Assembly (NCBI RefSeq): GCF_007565055.1 | Contig: NC_044567.1 | Coordinates: 45,931,980 to 45,995,979 of the forward strand | DNA from: Rhinopithecus roxellana | Taxonomy: Eukaryota; Chordata; Mammalia; Primates; Cercopithecidae | Direction: 5' to 3' | DNA: 64,000 nucleotides | Shown here: positions 41,840 through 52,507 of the stretch, piece by piece | How positions within the stretch are numbered: the first letter of the stretch is position 1 | How the letters are laid out: each line of letters begins with the position of its first letter | Notes under the pieces: generated by a model | What the model saw: only the letters and a program-made list of their open reading frames with translations | Told to the model about the DNA's origin: nothing | The model's database searches: none | Position numbers and translations under genes: made by a program

Positions 41840-42380
41840 TGGGGGATAGACTGACTCAAGGTGAGGGTTGTGAGGTGGGCATGGTTCCTACTCTGCTACT
41901 AACTGCGTGTGTGACCTTGGGCAAATTACCTTGCCTCCTTTTTCTCATCTGTAAAACCAGGATAGACTTACCAGCAAGGGACTTACCGCAAAAGATCTTT
42001 GAGGCTAGGTGTGGTGGCTCACGCCTGTAATCCCAGCACTTTGGGAGGACGAGGCAGGCGGATTGCCTGAGGTCAGGAGTTTGAGACCAGCCTGGCTAAC
42101 GTGGTGAAACCCCGTCTCTACTAAAAATACAAAAAAATTAGCCAGGCATGGGGGTGCACACCTGTAGTCCCAGCTATTCCGGAGGCTGAGGTAGGAGAAT
42201 TGCTTCAACCCGGGAGGCGGAGTTGCAGTGAACCGAGATCGCGCCACTGAACTCCAGCCTAGGCGACAGAGTGAGACTCTGTCTCAAAAAAAAAAAAAAG
42301 ATCTTTGACATGATTAAGTGAAATGAGATAACATGTAAAAGTTCCTAGCATTTACCTGACAGCATAATTAATCAATTACA
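41840..42380 (+). repeat. MIR split by an Alu
   Basis: GTGTGACCTTGGGCAAATTAC and CTCATCTGTAAAACCAGG before the Alu; GTGAAATGAGATAACATGTAAAAG after it. Confidence 0.7.
42002..42299 (+). repeat. Alu inside MIR
   Basis: AGGCTAGGTGTGGTGGCTCAC to an A tail. Target AAAGATCTTTGA is present on both sides. Confidence 0.92.
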
Positions 42381-42903
42381 ACCATCTTCGTAACAGGGGA
42401 CAGGAACTATCAGATCATTTAATGAGAATCTAACATTTCCCTGTATAATAAAGTTTCTTAGTCTAAAAAAATAGAGTATTCTTTAAAAGTCTACATCTTG
42501 GGCACTCCAATTCTCATTCTAAAATACAAACGAATCCCCAGCAGTGTCCAGCCTGGTGCCAAGTTGTCGGGCATTGCTATAGTGAAATTTTACTGTATCT
42601 GTCTGTCACAGCACCTCTGCATCTGTCCCTGCCATGCCACCTCTCCCAACCACCTCCTGCTTCTCCATGGGGATTAGAAAGGACCCCCAAATTAATGGGG
42701 CATAAAAATAGGTGTCTGAATGGGAGTATACCCCCACCCCTTTCTTCCTCCCTCCTCTCCCCATTCCATCCCTGGCGCCTATAATCACCAGGCGGTCTGA
42801 AGCTAAGTAGTAGTTTTGCCCATGGTGGGGGGGCTTGGAAACCACACCCCTCTCCCGGGGGCCCTCCTCGCCATTCCCAGCTCCAGTCGCCTCCACTGTT
42901 GAG

Positions 42904-43930
42904 ATGGGTCTGAAGGGGGCATGGTGTTTCCCATGGTGCGGGTGCCGGAGACAGCGGGGGACTGAAAGAGGAGCAGGTATGGGGTAGACTGAGGGTAAAG
43001 CGGGGCTGTCGGGCAGTCAGACAGACAACTGCATCGCAGGGAGAAAGAAATGCTCAAACCAGCAAAAGGAAAAGGCACATTTGTCTCCCTGGGTGGGAGG
43101 TGGGTCACCAAAGTCCTCACAGGACTGGCTAAATAGTTTGTGGGGTCCAGTTCGAAATGACTAAGAGGGGCCCCTCGTTAACAATTTAAGAATTTCGGCT
43201 GGGCGCGGTGGCTCATGCCTGTAATCCCAGCACTTTGGGAGCCCGAGGTTGGTGGATCACGAGGTCAGGAGATGGAGACCATCCTTGCTAACACAGTGAA
43301 ACCCCATTGCTACTAAAAATACAAAAAATTAGCCGGGCATGGTGGCGGGCGCCTGTAGTCCAGCTACTCGGGAGGCTGAGGCAGGAGAATTGCTTGAACC
43401 CGGGAGGCGGAGGTTGCAGTGAGCCGAGATAGTGCCATTGCACTCCAGCCTGGGCAACAGAGTGAGACTCTGTCTCAAAAAAAAAAAAAAAAAAAAGAAG
43501 AATTTCAAGATGGTGATAGCAGAACCCTATGCCAAGCACGGTAGCCCTTTTGAGTCTGGGGATCCTATGCAACTGCACAGGTCACATGCGTGTGAGCCAG
43601 CTCTGCTTGCTCTGCAACAGTCCCTCTCTTCCCCTGCTGCCGTCACCAATGCTCCACCGGCCCCCAGGCCCCAGGTGTCTTCCCTTCTTCCCTCCTCAAC
43701 CCTGGGTTGGGGGTGAGGGAGGAGGTGAACCTGACCTAAAACTTCCTCTTCCCTTCCAATCTTTTAGGCCTGAGTCCTGCTGCCCCTCCAGATCCTAGTC
43801 CAGCTAGCCCCATCATGGCTGAGGGAGGGGTACCCTCGCCAGGGCCTGGGGTCTACTTCAGCAGGAAAGCCCGACTCTCATTCCGCACCAGCTGCATGAC
43901 ATAGCATCGGCCAATGACTCCACCATTTGA
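42904..43930 (+). CDS. Small two-exon protein gene, apparently frameshifted at the C-terminus
   Basis: Exon A (acceptor CCATTCCCAG at 42880; ATG 42904 in good context GAGATGG) reads 24 codons from MGLKGAWCFPWCGC and ends at donor GCAG|GTATGG (42976). Exon B follows acceptor AATCTTTTAG at 43768. The phase joins exactly (G|GC) and the frame continues LSPAAPPDPSPASPIMAEGG to YFSRKARLSFR. In the written sequence the frame then ends TSCMT-stop at 43904, giving 69 residues. Shifting by one base at 43886 opens HQLHDIASANDSTI and a TGA at 43928-43930, which would give 78 residues. This suggests that one C was lost in a CGCCACC context, either truly or as an assembly error. An ATTAAA signal follows. 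No membrane segment is visible; the N-terminus is Cys/Arg rich. It could correspond to human C17orf114, an assignment I could not confirm. Function unknown. Confidence 0.6.
43197..43497 (+). repeat. Alu (in the intron of the small two-exon gene)
   Basis: GGCTGGGCGCGGTGGCTCATG to an A20 tail. Flanked by AAGAATTTC on both sides. Confidence 0.92.
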
Positions 43931-44033
43931 AGGGGACAAGGAGCTGAACCTCCACGAAGGCTTAGCAAGCTTCCTTCCCCAGACTTCTCAGCGATCCTAA
44001 TGTCCACCTCCCCAAGTCCTTTCTAACCTTCTC

Positions 44034-44039
44034 ATTAAA
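44034..44039 (+). promoter_or_regulatory. Polyadenylation signal ATTAAA of the small two-exon gene
   Basis: ATTAAA lies about 105 nt after the TGA at 43930 and is followed by a GT-rich stretch (GTGCTGTGCGTGTGTGC) at about 44060, which resembles a downstream cleavage element. Confidence 0.55.
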
Positions 44040-44314
44040 TATGTTCGTAGTTGCTAAGTGCTGTGCGTGTGTGCAGGGGAAGTAGATGGGGCCAAGGCTG
44101 CAGGGCTGGGTTATGGGGCTGAGATGGGAAGTGTTACCTATGGTGGGAGTGAGACACAGGAATGATGAATATGAGGCAGCTCATCTCATGCAGAGCCCAG
44201 GTGTGACAAGTGGGAAAGTAAGAATTGGCTGACATCAAGCTTCAGAGTTGAGTGTGCTGAAGACAGTCTGGGGTGGCTGGGGGCTGGGCAGGATGGCAGA
44301 TGGGATGAGAAAGC

Positions 44315-44640
44315 ATATTCATTCGGTAAATGCCGAGTATCTACCCCTGCCAGGCATGGAGGAGATATCAATAAACCAGGAAGAAAGAATTCTCTCTTCT
44401 CACTGAGCTGACTTTCTAGTAGAGGGAGGGAGACAATCATACACAGGTAAACAACTAAGAACCCAAGACAGTGATGTGTGCTGCTGTGAAGAAAATGAAA
44501 CAGGGTCATGTGAGAGTGGGACTGGGGGTGGTGGTTCTTCAGTTTCAGGTGGTCGGGAAAGGCCTTTCTGATGAGGTGACATTTGAGCTGAGAGCTGAAT
44601 GAGTAGCAGCCACGTGGAAATTGGGGAGTCATGTGTCAGC
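44315..44640 (+). repeat. Ancient MIR/L2-class repeat
   Basis: TCATTCGGTAAATGCCGAG, GAGCTGACTTTCTAGTAGAG and GAGGTGACATTTGAGCTGAG follow a common old mammalian repeat. Confidence 0.55.
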
Positions 44641-44793
44641 GTAGGTTTACTAGTTCCAACAAATGGCCATCTCTGGTGCAGAATGTTGACAGTGAGGGAG
44701 GCTGCCCACGTGGGGAGAGGAGCACATGGGAAATATCTGTATTTTCTACTCCATTTTGCTGTGAACCTAAAACTGCTCTAAAAAATGAATTTT

Positions 44794-45375
44794 AGGCCGG
44801 GTGCGGTGGCTCACACCCATAATCCCAACACTTTGGGAGGCCCAGGCAGGAGATCGAGACCAGCCTGGCCAACATGGTGAAACCCGGTCTCTATTAAAAA
44901 TACAAAAAAATTAGCCAGGCGTGGTGGTGGACGCCTGTAATCCCAGCTACTCAGGAGGCTGAGGCAGGAGAATCGCTTGAACCCAGGAGGTAGAGGTTGC
45001 AGGAGAGTGAGATCGCACCATTGATCCAGCCTGGGGGACAGAGTCAGACTCCGTCTTTTTTTAATTTTTTTTTTGAGATGGAGTCTCGCTCTGTCGCCCA
45101 GGCTGGAGTATAGTGGCCGATCTTGGCTCACTGCAAGCTCCGCCTCCCGGGTTTACGCCATTCTCCTGCCTCAGCCTCCCCAGTAGCTGGGACTACAGGC
45201 GCACGCCACCTCGCCCGGCTGGTTTTGATTTTTTAGTAGAGACGGGGTTTCACCGGGTTAGCAGGTGGTCTCGATCTCCTGACCTCGTGATCCGCCCGTC
45301 TCGGCCTCCCAAAGCGCTGGGATTACAGGCTTAAGCCACTGCGCCCGGCCCAGACTCCGTCTTAAAAAAAAAAAA
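44794..45375 (+). repeat. Alu interrupted near its tail by an inverted Alu
   Basis: Body 44794-45057 and tail 45352-45375 lie around a minus-strand Alu. The target CAGACTCCGTCTT is duplicated at 45045 and 45351. Confidence 0.92.
45058..45350 (-). repeat. Inverted Alu in Alu tail
   Basis: T-rich start, GAGATGGAGTCTCGCTCTG to GCGCCCGGCC. Confidence 0.93.
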
Positions 45376-45640
45376 TTGCAAGGCTGAGGAGGGTGGATCA
45401 CCTGAGGTTGGGAGTTTGAGACCAGCCTGACCAACGTGGAGAAACTCTGTCTCTACTAAAAATACAAAATTAGCTGGGCATGGTGGTGCATGCCTGTAAT
45501 CCCAGCTACTTAGGAGGCTGAGACAGGAGAATCACTTGAACCCGGGATGTGCAGGTTGTGGTGAGCTGAGATCACGCCATTGCATTCCAGTCTGGGCAAT
45601 AAGAATGAAACCCTGTCTCAAAAAAAAAAAAAAAATAAAA
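45376..45640 (+). repeat. 5'-truncated Alu
   Basis: Starts inside the left arm (GCAAGGCTGAGGAGGGTGG), ending in A tail. Confidence 0.88.
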
Positions 45641-45940
45641 GGCCAGCTGTGGTGGCTCACGCCTGTAATCCCAGCACTTTGGGAGGCCGAGGCAGGTAGA
45701 TCACAAGGTCAGAAGTTCCAGACCAGCCTGGGCAATATGGTGAAATCCCATCTCTACTAAAAATACAAAAACTAGCTGGGTACGGTGGCACGCGCCTGTA
45801 ATCCCACCTACTTGGGAGGCCGAGACAGGAGAATCGCTGGAAACCAGGTGGCGGAGGTTGTAGTGAACTGAGACCAGGCCACTGCACTCCAGCCTGGGCA
45901 ACAGAGCAAAACTCCGTCTCAAAAAAAAAAAAAAAAAAAA
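45641..45940 (+). repeat. Alu
   Basis: GGCCAGCTGTGGTGGCTCAC to an A20 tail. Confidence 0.92.
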
Positions 45941-46105
45941 GGCTAGACACAGTGGCTCACGCCTGTAATCCCAGCACATTGGTAGGCTGAGGCAGGAGAA
46001 TCACTTAAGCCCAGGAGTTTGAGGTTACAGTGAGCTATGACAGTGACACTGCTGCCTGGGTGACAGAGTGAGACTCTGTCTCTAAAAAATACATAATAAA
46101 ATTAG
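45941..46105 (+). repeat. Internally deleted Alu
   Basis: GGCTAGACACAGTGGCTCAC joins right-arm AGGCAGGAGAATCACTTAAG. A further short Alu-like piece lies at 46106-46143. Confidence 0.8.
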
Positions 46106-46829
46106 GCCTGAGGTGAGGTGGCACATACCCGTAGTCCCAGCTATCAGGCTCCTTTATGTCCCTGGCTTGAATGGGACCAGCTTCGGAGGGGCCAGAGTTC
46201 ATTTTTAGCCTCTCATCCAAGGGGCTGATCACACCCCCCACCATGGGAATGGTGGCTTCCAGAGCTGGCCAAAAGCACTCCTGGTGGCTGTGTTCTCCCA
46301 CTCAACAGTCATCCTGAATTCCATTTGCAAACAAGGCCCACCTTTCTCCCAAAAGCCAAGGAAGTCACAGTGCTCCCGCTGATCACAAGGTGAGGTGATA
46401 GAGGTTCAGTGTGGAGAGAGGGGACCATGAGGCTGGGCTGGAGGAAGCTGCTCTTTGTGGACTTAGGAGCAGTAGTCACCCATGGTGACTGGCAGGAAGC
46501 AGGCTGAGGAAGGTGACTCCAGTTTTAGTCAGAATTCCGAGTTCCACCTTGGGGTTGAACAGGGAACGGGTGTTGCTGGTACCCCCAACACCAACCACAA
46601 TCCAGTGGTTCAAGGACCTGGATATGGTGGGAGAAATAAAGTTTGGGGGAAGGTGGTTTGGAGAAGAGGTTTGAAAACCACCCATGTAAAAGCTTATTGG
46701 GGAATCAAGCATTCATAAACTCCTTTCATTTCCTCTCCAACTCGCTCTGAGTTCAGTGCAATGGTTTATACAAATAGGAATGGGCCAAATTCAAGCTTGA
46801 AGTCAAAAAAAAAGAACCCCAAAGTATAA

Positions 46830-46905
46830 AGATTCTCTGTGACAAACTTTATTAAATTTTGCATCAGTACGGGGTATCTCTTATTGCATACTAGAATCCC
46901 AGGAT
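46830..46905 (-). other. PSMB6: PSMB6 3' UTR with AATAAA
   Basis: A short 3' UTR follows the TGA at 46906. AATAAA (TTTATT on the plus strand at 46848-46853) lies about 55 nt downstream, consistent with a compact housekeeping 3' end. Confidence 0.8.
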
Positions 46906-47048
46906 TCAGGGGGGCGGTAAAGTGGCAATGGCGAATTTGGGTATCTGGTCTCCCAAAAGTACTTGCCGCTCTACCCCTGACTCTGCAATGGCTGCCAGGC
47001 GGATCACTCCTCCACTGGAGCCATCCCGCTCCATGGCCAAAGCGAGAG
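46906..47048 (-). CDS. PSMB6: PSMB6 last exon (proteasome 20S beta-1/Y subunit), partial gene
   Basis: The acceptor TATCCACAG precedes CTCTCGCTTTGGCC on the minus strand. The frame encodes the C-terminal 47 residues, including LAMERDGSSGGVIRLAAIAE and ending IATLPPP before TGA (46906-46908). This is the end of PSMB6, the caspase-like beta-1 subunit of the constitutive 20S proteasome, normally 239 residues. The catalytic N-terminal Thr and the rest of the protein lie in upstream exons. Only 99 nt of the preceding intron are present before the N run, and I find no PSMB6 exon beyond it. The final Pro is Ala in human as I recall. Confidence 0.93.
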
Positions 47049-47147
47049 CTGTGGATAAAAGGAGAAAGCTGGGTTCAGAGTCAGATGCTGGGATCACTGC
47101 AAGGAAGAGGAACGTTGGCCTAGTTGGTAGTTGGGGTTGAAGATCAC

Positions 47148-47247
47148 NNNNNNNNNNNNNNNNNNNNNNNNNNNNNNNNNNNNNNNNNNNNNNNNNNNNN
47201 NNNNNNNNNNNNNNNNNNNNNNNNNNNNNNNNNNNNNNNNNNNNNNN
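47148..47247. other. Assembly gap, 100 N
   Basis: A run of exactly 100 N, the conventional size for a gap of unknown length. Left of it is PSMB6 intron 5; right of it is SPNS3-side sequence. Open frames crossing it are meaningless. Confidence 1.
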
Positions 47248-47660
47248 GACAAGACACAATGTCATTTCTAGATAAGCCAACCAGCTCTGGAGATGCGCCA
47301 GGCTGCAGGGTGCAGGGGGTGGAGGGGGGCAGCTGTGTCCCCGAAACACAGCCAAGGAGCCACCTCCCAGAACCAACCGAGACAGTGGCAGAAGCAGGGC
47401 TGGCAGGGGGCCCCCAGCTCCAGCTGGCTGGTACAGGGACAGCTTTGATGGGGCCTCCATCTGCCTGGGCTTCAGCCTCCCTGCGAGGTCAGGCCCCACC
47501 AGCCCCCATCAGCTCCCACCAGCCAGAAGTGATGGTCCCCTCCCTCAGTCAAGAAGCATTCAGGTATTTACTAGTGCCTGGGGTGTGCCCAGCTCTGTTT
47601 CTGGTTCAGTACACTATGAAGTACACAGACTTTGGAGGCGTCACAGCCAAGTTGGAGGTT

Positions 47661-47960
47661 TGTTTGATTGTTTGTTTTGAGACAGGGTCCTGCTCTGTCA
47701 CCCAGGTTGGAGTACAGTGGCATGATCAGAGCTCACAGCAGCCTCTATCTCTCGAGCTCAAGCAGTCCTCCAGCCTCAGCCTCCCCAGTAGCTGGGACTA
47801 CAGGCATGTGCCTCCATGCCCAACTAATTTTTTAACTTTCTGTAGAAACAGGGTTTTGCTACCTTGTCCAGGCTGGTCTCTAAACTGTAGAGCTCAAGTG
47901 ATCCTCTCACTTCGACCTCCCAAAATACTGGGATTCCAGACATCAGCCACTGCACCCAGC
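47661..47960 (-). repeat. Old Alu (AluJ-like)
   Basis: GTTTTGAGACAGGGTCCTGC to CTGCACCCAGCC, diverged. Confidence 0.87.
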
Positions 47961-48055
47961 CATGTGTTGGAGTTTTGTCTGTCCCACTATTTACCTGATT
48001 CAATCTGTGGGGTTCAGTTTTCCAACCTGTCAAGTGGCATAAGAAAAAACCTTCC

Positions 48056-48511
48056 AGGCTGGGTGTGGTGGATCATGCCTGTAACCCCAGCACCTTAGGA
48101 GGCCGAGGTAGGCAGATCACTTGAGGTCAGGAGTTCGAGACCAGCCTGGTCAAAATGGAAACACCATCTCTACTAAAAGTACAAAAATTAGCCAGGCATT
48201 GTGGCATAGGCCTTAATCCCAGCTACTCAGAAGGCTGAGACAGGAGAATTGCTTGAACCCGGGAGGTGGAGCTTGCAGTGAGCTGAGATCGTGCCACTGC
48301 ACTCCAGCCTGGGTAACAGAGAGAGACCCTGTCTTGGAAAAAAAAAAAATTAGTGGCAGGTGCCTATAATCCCCAGCTGCTGGGGAGGCTGAGGCAGGAG
48401 AATTGCTTGAACCTGAGAGGTGGAGGTTGCAGTGAGTCGAGATCGTGCCACCATACTCCAGCCTGGGCAACAGAGAGAGACTCTGTCTCAAAAAATAAAA
48501 TAAAATATGAA
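48056..48511 (+). repeat. Trimeric Alu (left-right-right) with one target duplication
   Basis: A full dimer (48056-48348) with an A tract is followed by an extra right arm (48350-48511). The whole is flanked by a perfect 15-bp repeat, AAGAAAAAACCTTCC, at 48041-48055 and 48512-48526. Confidence 0.85.
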
Positions 48512-49133
48512 AAGAAAAAACCTTCCTCACCAAAGCGTCCATTGAGAGGACTAAATAAGAGCATGTGCAGAAGAGAATGACAAGACTTTCTAGTCTTCAG
48601 AAATTTCCGCAGAGACCCAAGGCTGAGAACAAGGGATGAGCAGCGCCCACACCTCAAGAGAGGTGCCAGCACACCTTCAGGACTTGGCAAGAGAGAACGG
48701 GCTTATCGTTGTCCAAAGGTAATGCAGTCTGAGTTGAGCTTAGGCTCTGCAGACTTTTCTGTTGCCGGAGGGAAATGCAGGGCTCAGGCAAATGAGGCAC
48801 CTGTAAAAACACCTGGGCTGTCTGCTCTGTCTTCTGGGATTCAGGTAAATGCTCTATAACACGGTTCATTCTACTTAATTACTGGGTGCATTCCCTTCTG
48901 AGACGGGGGTTGCCCTCGGGCCTTGAGTGGAGTCAGTGATTGGAGTCATTGTTGGCTTTCTCTGGTTTTACTTGTCTCTCCCCAGCAGCTCTCCCTGCTG
49001 GCTCTCAGGGACACTACTCAGTTTATCTCCCTCCAGATATGGGGGTGTTAGTGAATGACTGTGAGGAGGGGAAGCCTAGAAGGGTAATACCCTCTTCTAC
49101 AGAATTGTCTGCTCTTTTGCTTGGCTGCCAATT

Positions 49134-49438
49134 TATTTTTATTTTTTTATTTTATTTTTTTGAGGATCTTGCCGTTCACCCAGGCTGGAGTGCAGTGGTG
49201 TGATCATGTCTCACTCCCTGCGGCCCCAACCTCTCAGGCTTAAGGGATCCTCCCCGCCTCAGCCTCTGGAATAGGTGGGACCACAGGTGCATGCCACCGT
49301 GCCCGGCTAATTTTTTAATTATTTGTAGAGATAGAGGCTATGCTGTCTAGGCTGGTCTTGAATTCCTGGGATCAAGCAATCCTCCTGCCTGAGCCTCCCA
49401 AAGTGTTGAGATTACAGGTGTGAGCCACTGCGCCTGGC
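49134..49438 (-). repeat. Alu (older)
   Basis: TTTTTTGAGGATCTTGCCG to CTGCGCCTGGC. Confidence 0.88.
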
Positions 49439-49749
49439 TGCCAGTAGGGAATGTTCATTTTGCTAGGTTTTGTTCTTTTCTTTGGTAAAAAAAGAAATCA
49501 CTTTTTTTCTGGCTTACTATTTTTTGCTTCTGCGTGGAAACTTAAGTCTATGACGCAACTTTCAATCCTCCATCTTTGCGCAGGAGTTGACCCTGGCGAT
49601 CTTGAAGGCTGTTTCCTGCCCAAACTTGATCATAACTCTGAGTTCCCTCCTTGCCCAAGGAGAGATGTGGCCACCACTGCACAGAGCAGAGCCAACGTGG
49701 CTGTCACTGAGGCCTTTAGATCCAGGAGAGGACACTGCCTTTCCCAGTC

Positions 49750-50036
49750 TTTTTTTTTTTTTTTAAGAGAGAGTCTCACTCTTTTGCCCAGGCCGGAGTG
49801 CAGGCACGATCTGTCAGCCTCCCCCTCACAGGCACAACCGATTCTCCTGCATCAGCCTCCCGAGTAGCTGGGATTACAGGCGCCCGTCACCACACCTGGC
49901 TAATTTTTGTATTTTTAGTAGAGAAGGGGTTTTACCATGTTGGTCAGGCTGGTCTCAAACTCCTGGCCTCAAGTGATTCGCCTGCCTCGGCTTCCCAAAT
50001 TGCTGGGATTACAGGTGGGAGCCACCGTGCCCAGCC
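49750..50036 (-). repeat. Alu
   Basis: T run, AAGAGAGAGTCTCACTC to CCGTGCCCAGCC. CCTTTCCCAGTC precedes it and CCCTTCCCAGTCC follows. Confidence 0.9.
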
Positions 50037-50974
50037 CCTTCCCAGTCCTGAAGACTCCTGCGTGAGGACCTGGGATGGAGGCCTGATAACTGCCCATCTG
50101 GCGTCCACAGGGGAGCTTACAGGGTGGTTGGCAGAGATCAGCCAGGGTGTAGTCCACCATAGCTGTCCTCAAGGGTCAGCCCAGGATGCAGGGGATGGCT
50201 GTGGGATCTGCTGTCTGGTCCCTGGAGTGGTATGGAAAGCTGGGCTATGTGAGCTCCCCAACTCTGGGGAGCGTTCCTACCACTTCCCAGACTTGGCCCT
50301 TGGGGAGCCTCTTGGATAAGCCCTTTCTACCTGGCTTTCTGGGCTGGAGTAACCAGGCCCCACCAGGCGCTGTGTGAGAGGGGCTGAGACAGGCCCACTC
50401 ATCCTTCCTCTGAGGGCCCCACAGCCCTGCCAAGATGTAACAGGTGTCTGTTGGCTGGCAGCATGGCACACCAGGAGAGCACACAATCTCAGCCGAATTC
50501 TCTGGGAGGGCGCAAAGCTTGTGCTCCCTTCACTGCCTCACTCCCCACCTGCCTGCCCACTGGCTTGTTGGGCTGCCGTCGGCCCCTGGAAACCAGGTGG
50601 TACCCTTGTGCCCCAATGCCAGTCGTTGCAATTACAGGTTGGCAAGCCCAGGGACAAAGCGTGCCAGACGGTGCAGCAGCTTGCTGGCGGCTGGTCTGTG
50701 TCCTGACTGGCTCAGGCAGAGAGTTGGTCCGTGAGAGAGGAGGCTTGGGTCTCAGCTCTGCCCCGGGCACAGCGAGACCCTACGGGATGCTGGCGTTTTC
50801 CTTTCTTGGTGGGCCCAGAATCCATTCTTTGCAGTTCAGAGTCAGTTACCGCCCAGTTGGAAGACTGAGCTGAACCAAGATTGAAGGCACTGCCACTGCC
50901 ATGCCACAGGGGCTGACCGTTTCCACCTGCTTCCTCCTCCTGCCAACCTGCGCGTGCAGGTGGACAAGAGGAGA

Positions 50975-51480
50975 GGAATGTGTGTGTGAAGATCTAAGTG
51001 TGCGCACATCCACTCTTGTGCATGGATGTGCACAAGAGTGAAGACACAAGCATGTTTGTGTACGTGTGTGTGTGTGTGTGTGCATAATTACTATGCTTAT
51101 TATGAGACCACAGGGATGCATGGGCACATGCCAGGTTGTTATTCGGCAAGTCCACCCCAATGAGCCTGTGCCAGGGTTTATAACCATCATGTTTCTGGTG
51201 CTCTTGCCCCACACGTTTTGATAGTTTGAATGGCTCCTCATTGCCTACATCTGTACGTAGTTGTGGCGTGTGAGTTCTTTGTGTGTGTCTCAGGTTGAGA
51301 GTGTCCGTGTGTGGGTGCATGCATGTGAGTGTGCTTGTGTGTGAGTGTGCTTGTGTGTTGATCTCGTGTGCACGTGTGGGAGGCCTTGGCTGTGCGTGTG
51401 TCTGGGCATGTTCACGCGGCTGCGTGCGTGACAGTGTGAGCATGGATACCTATGCGTGTGGGTCTCTGTGGCCGGCCGGG
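50975..51480. repeat. TG-rich low-complexity tract
   Basis: Alternating purine-pyrimidine TG/CA blocks, including (GT)9 near 51065-51082 and many GTGTG runs to 51470. Histidine- and threonine-rich open frames here are artefacts of the repeat. Confidence 0.85.
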
Positions 51481-52198
51481 GATGACTAAAGCCAGGGACA
51501 TTTATCATCACTTTCCTAGCTCGAGGGGGAAATTATCTTGGTCTGGAATGGCAGAGGCCAGGGACTGAGGGGCTCCATGTTTCTCAGGCTCCAGGCAGTG
51601 TTCCCAGGCCCTATCTCCCAGAGGGATCTAAGTCAGGGTGCAGGGAGGCCACACAGACTCTGCGGAGACAGGGGCAGAGTCAGATTTCTCTTTCGGAAGT
51701 CCCCTCCAGGGCTGGTGTCTGGAGGGATGGTGGGGCCTGGGAAACTGGGGAGGAGACGACTGGGGAGGCCTGGAGTGCACTGGCCGGAGGCCATGGACAG
51801 GAGAAAGAGGCAGATTCAAGGAATGTGGAGGATGCAAAATGGAGAGAAATCAGTGATGAGGGGTGTGAGGGTGAGCAAGGCATGTAGGGAATCCCCAACC
51901 CCAGCGTCTGGCCTCGGTGATGGGGACCGGGCGCTATTCCTGAGCCAGAGGAGATCAGCTCCAGCAGCTTGCTGACCAGTCTGCGCCTGGGGCCTGTGTC
52001 CTGGCTGGCTCAGCCACACTGGGCAGGAACAGAGATGTTTGGGGACGGGAGAAAATGAGTTTAGGCAGCTGTTCAGTGTGAGGTGCCTGTGGCCGTCCAG
52101 GAGGGAGTGTCCAGGAGGGACCTGGGACCGCAGGACTGAGATGCCCATGTAGGAGCAGCTGCGAACAGTCAACTGAATTCCACAAACCAGAGCCCCTT

Positions 52199-52507
52199 TA
52201 TTTTTTATTTATTTATTTTTTGAGGCAAGAGTCTCACTCTCTCGCCCAGACTGGAGTGCAGTGGCCGGATCTCAGCTCACTGCAAGCTCTACCTCCCGGG
52301 TTCATGCCATTCTCCTGCCTCAGCCTCCTGAGTAGCTGGGACTACAGGTGCCCGCCACCACGCCTGGCTAATTTTTTCTTTGTATTTTTAGTAGAAACGG
52401 GGTTTCACTGTGTTAGCCAGGATGGTCTCGATCTTCTGACCTTGTGATCTGCCCACCTCGGCCTCCCAAAGTGCTAGGATTACAGGCGTGAGCCATGGCG
52501 CCCAGCC
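52199..52507 (-). repeat. AluYR-type
   Basis: TTTATTTATTTATTTTTTGAGG, with GTGGCCGGATCTCAGC. Target CCAGAGCCCCTTT / CCAGAGCACTTTT flanks it. Confidence 0.92.

Larger units (their letters stand above)
39485..42880. other. Upstream of PLD2: L1 fragments and Alus
   Basis: After the CpG island come an L2/MIR-class fragment (39570-39680), a minus-strand L1 piece (39735-40160), two minus Alus, a plus L1 3' end, then plus Alus and a MIR. The sequence 42.4-42.88 kb is unique. If the small gene at 42.9 kb starts at the PLD2 island, this interval is its first intron (inference). Confidence 0.65.
44060..46830. other. Intergenic between small gene and PSMB6
   Basis: Contains an old L2/MIR-class repeat at 44315-44640 and an Alu cluster at 44794-46105. 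The sequence 46.15-46.83 kb is unique with no gene I can support. Confidence 0.7.

Noticed and set aside
42606..42896. 96-codon minus-strand frame between PLD2 and PSMB6
   Set aside because: It overlaps the plus-strand small-gene exon region and has no domain. The plus-strand spliced model is better supported.
46906..48098. Long open frames crossing the N run on both strands (up to 324 codons)
   Set aside because: They read through 100 unknown bases. The real coding part is only the PSMB6 terminal exon; the rest is intronic and Alu sequence.
47248..49000. Search for remaining PSMB6 exons right of the gap
   Set aside because: None of the conserved PSMB6 segments (the catalytic TTIMAVQFDGG region, GSGSSYIYGY) is visible on either strand.
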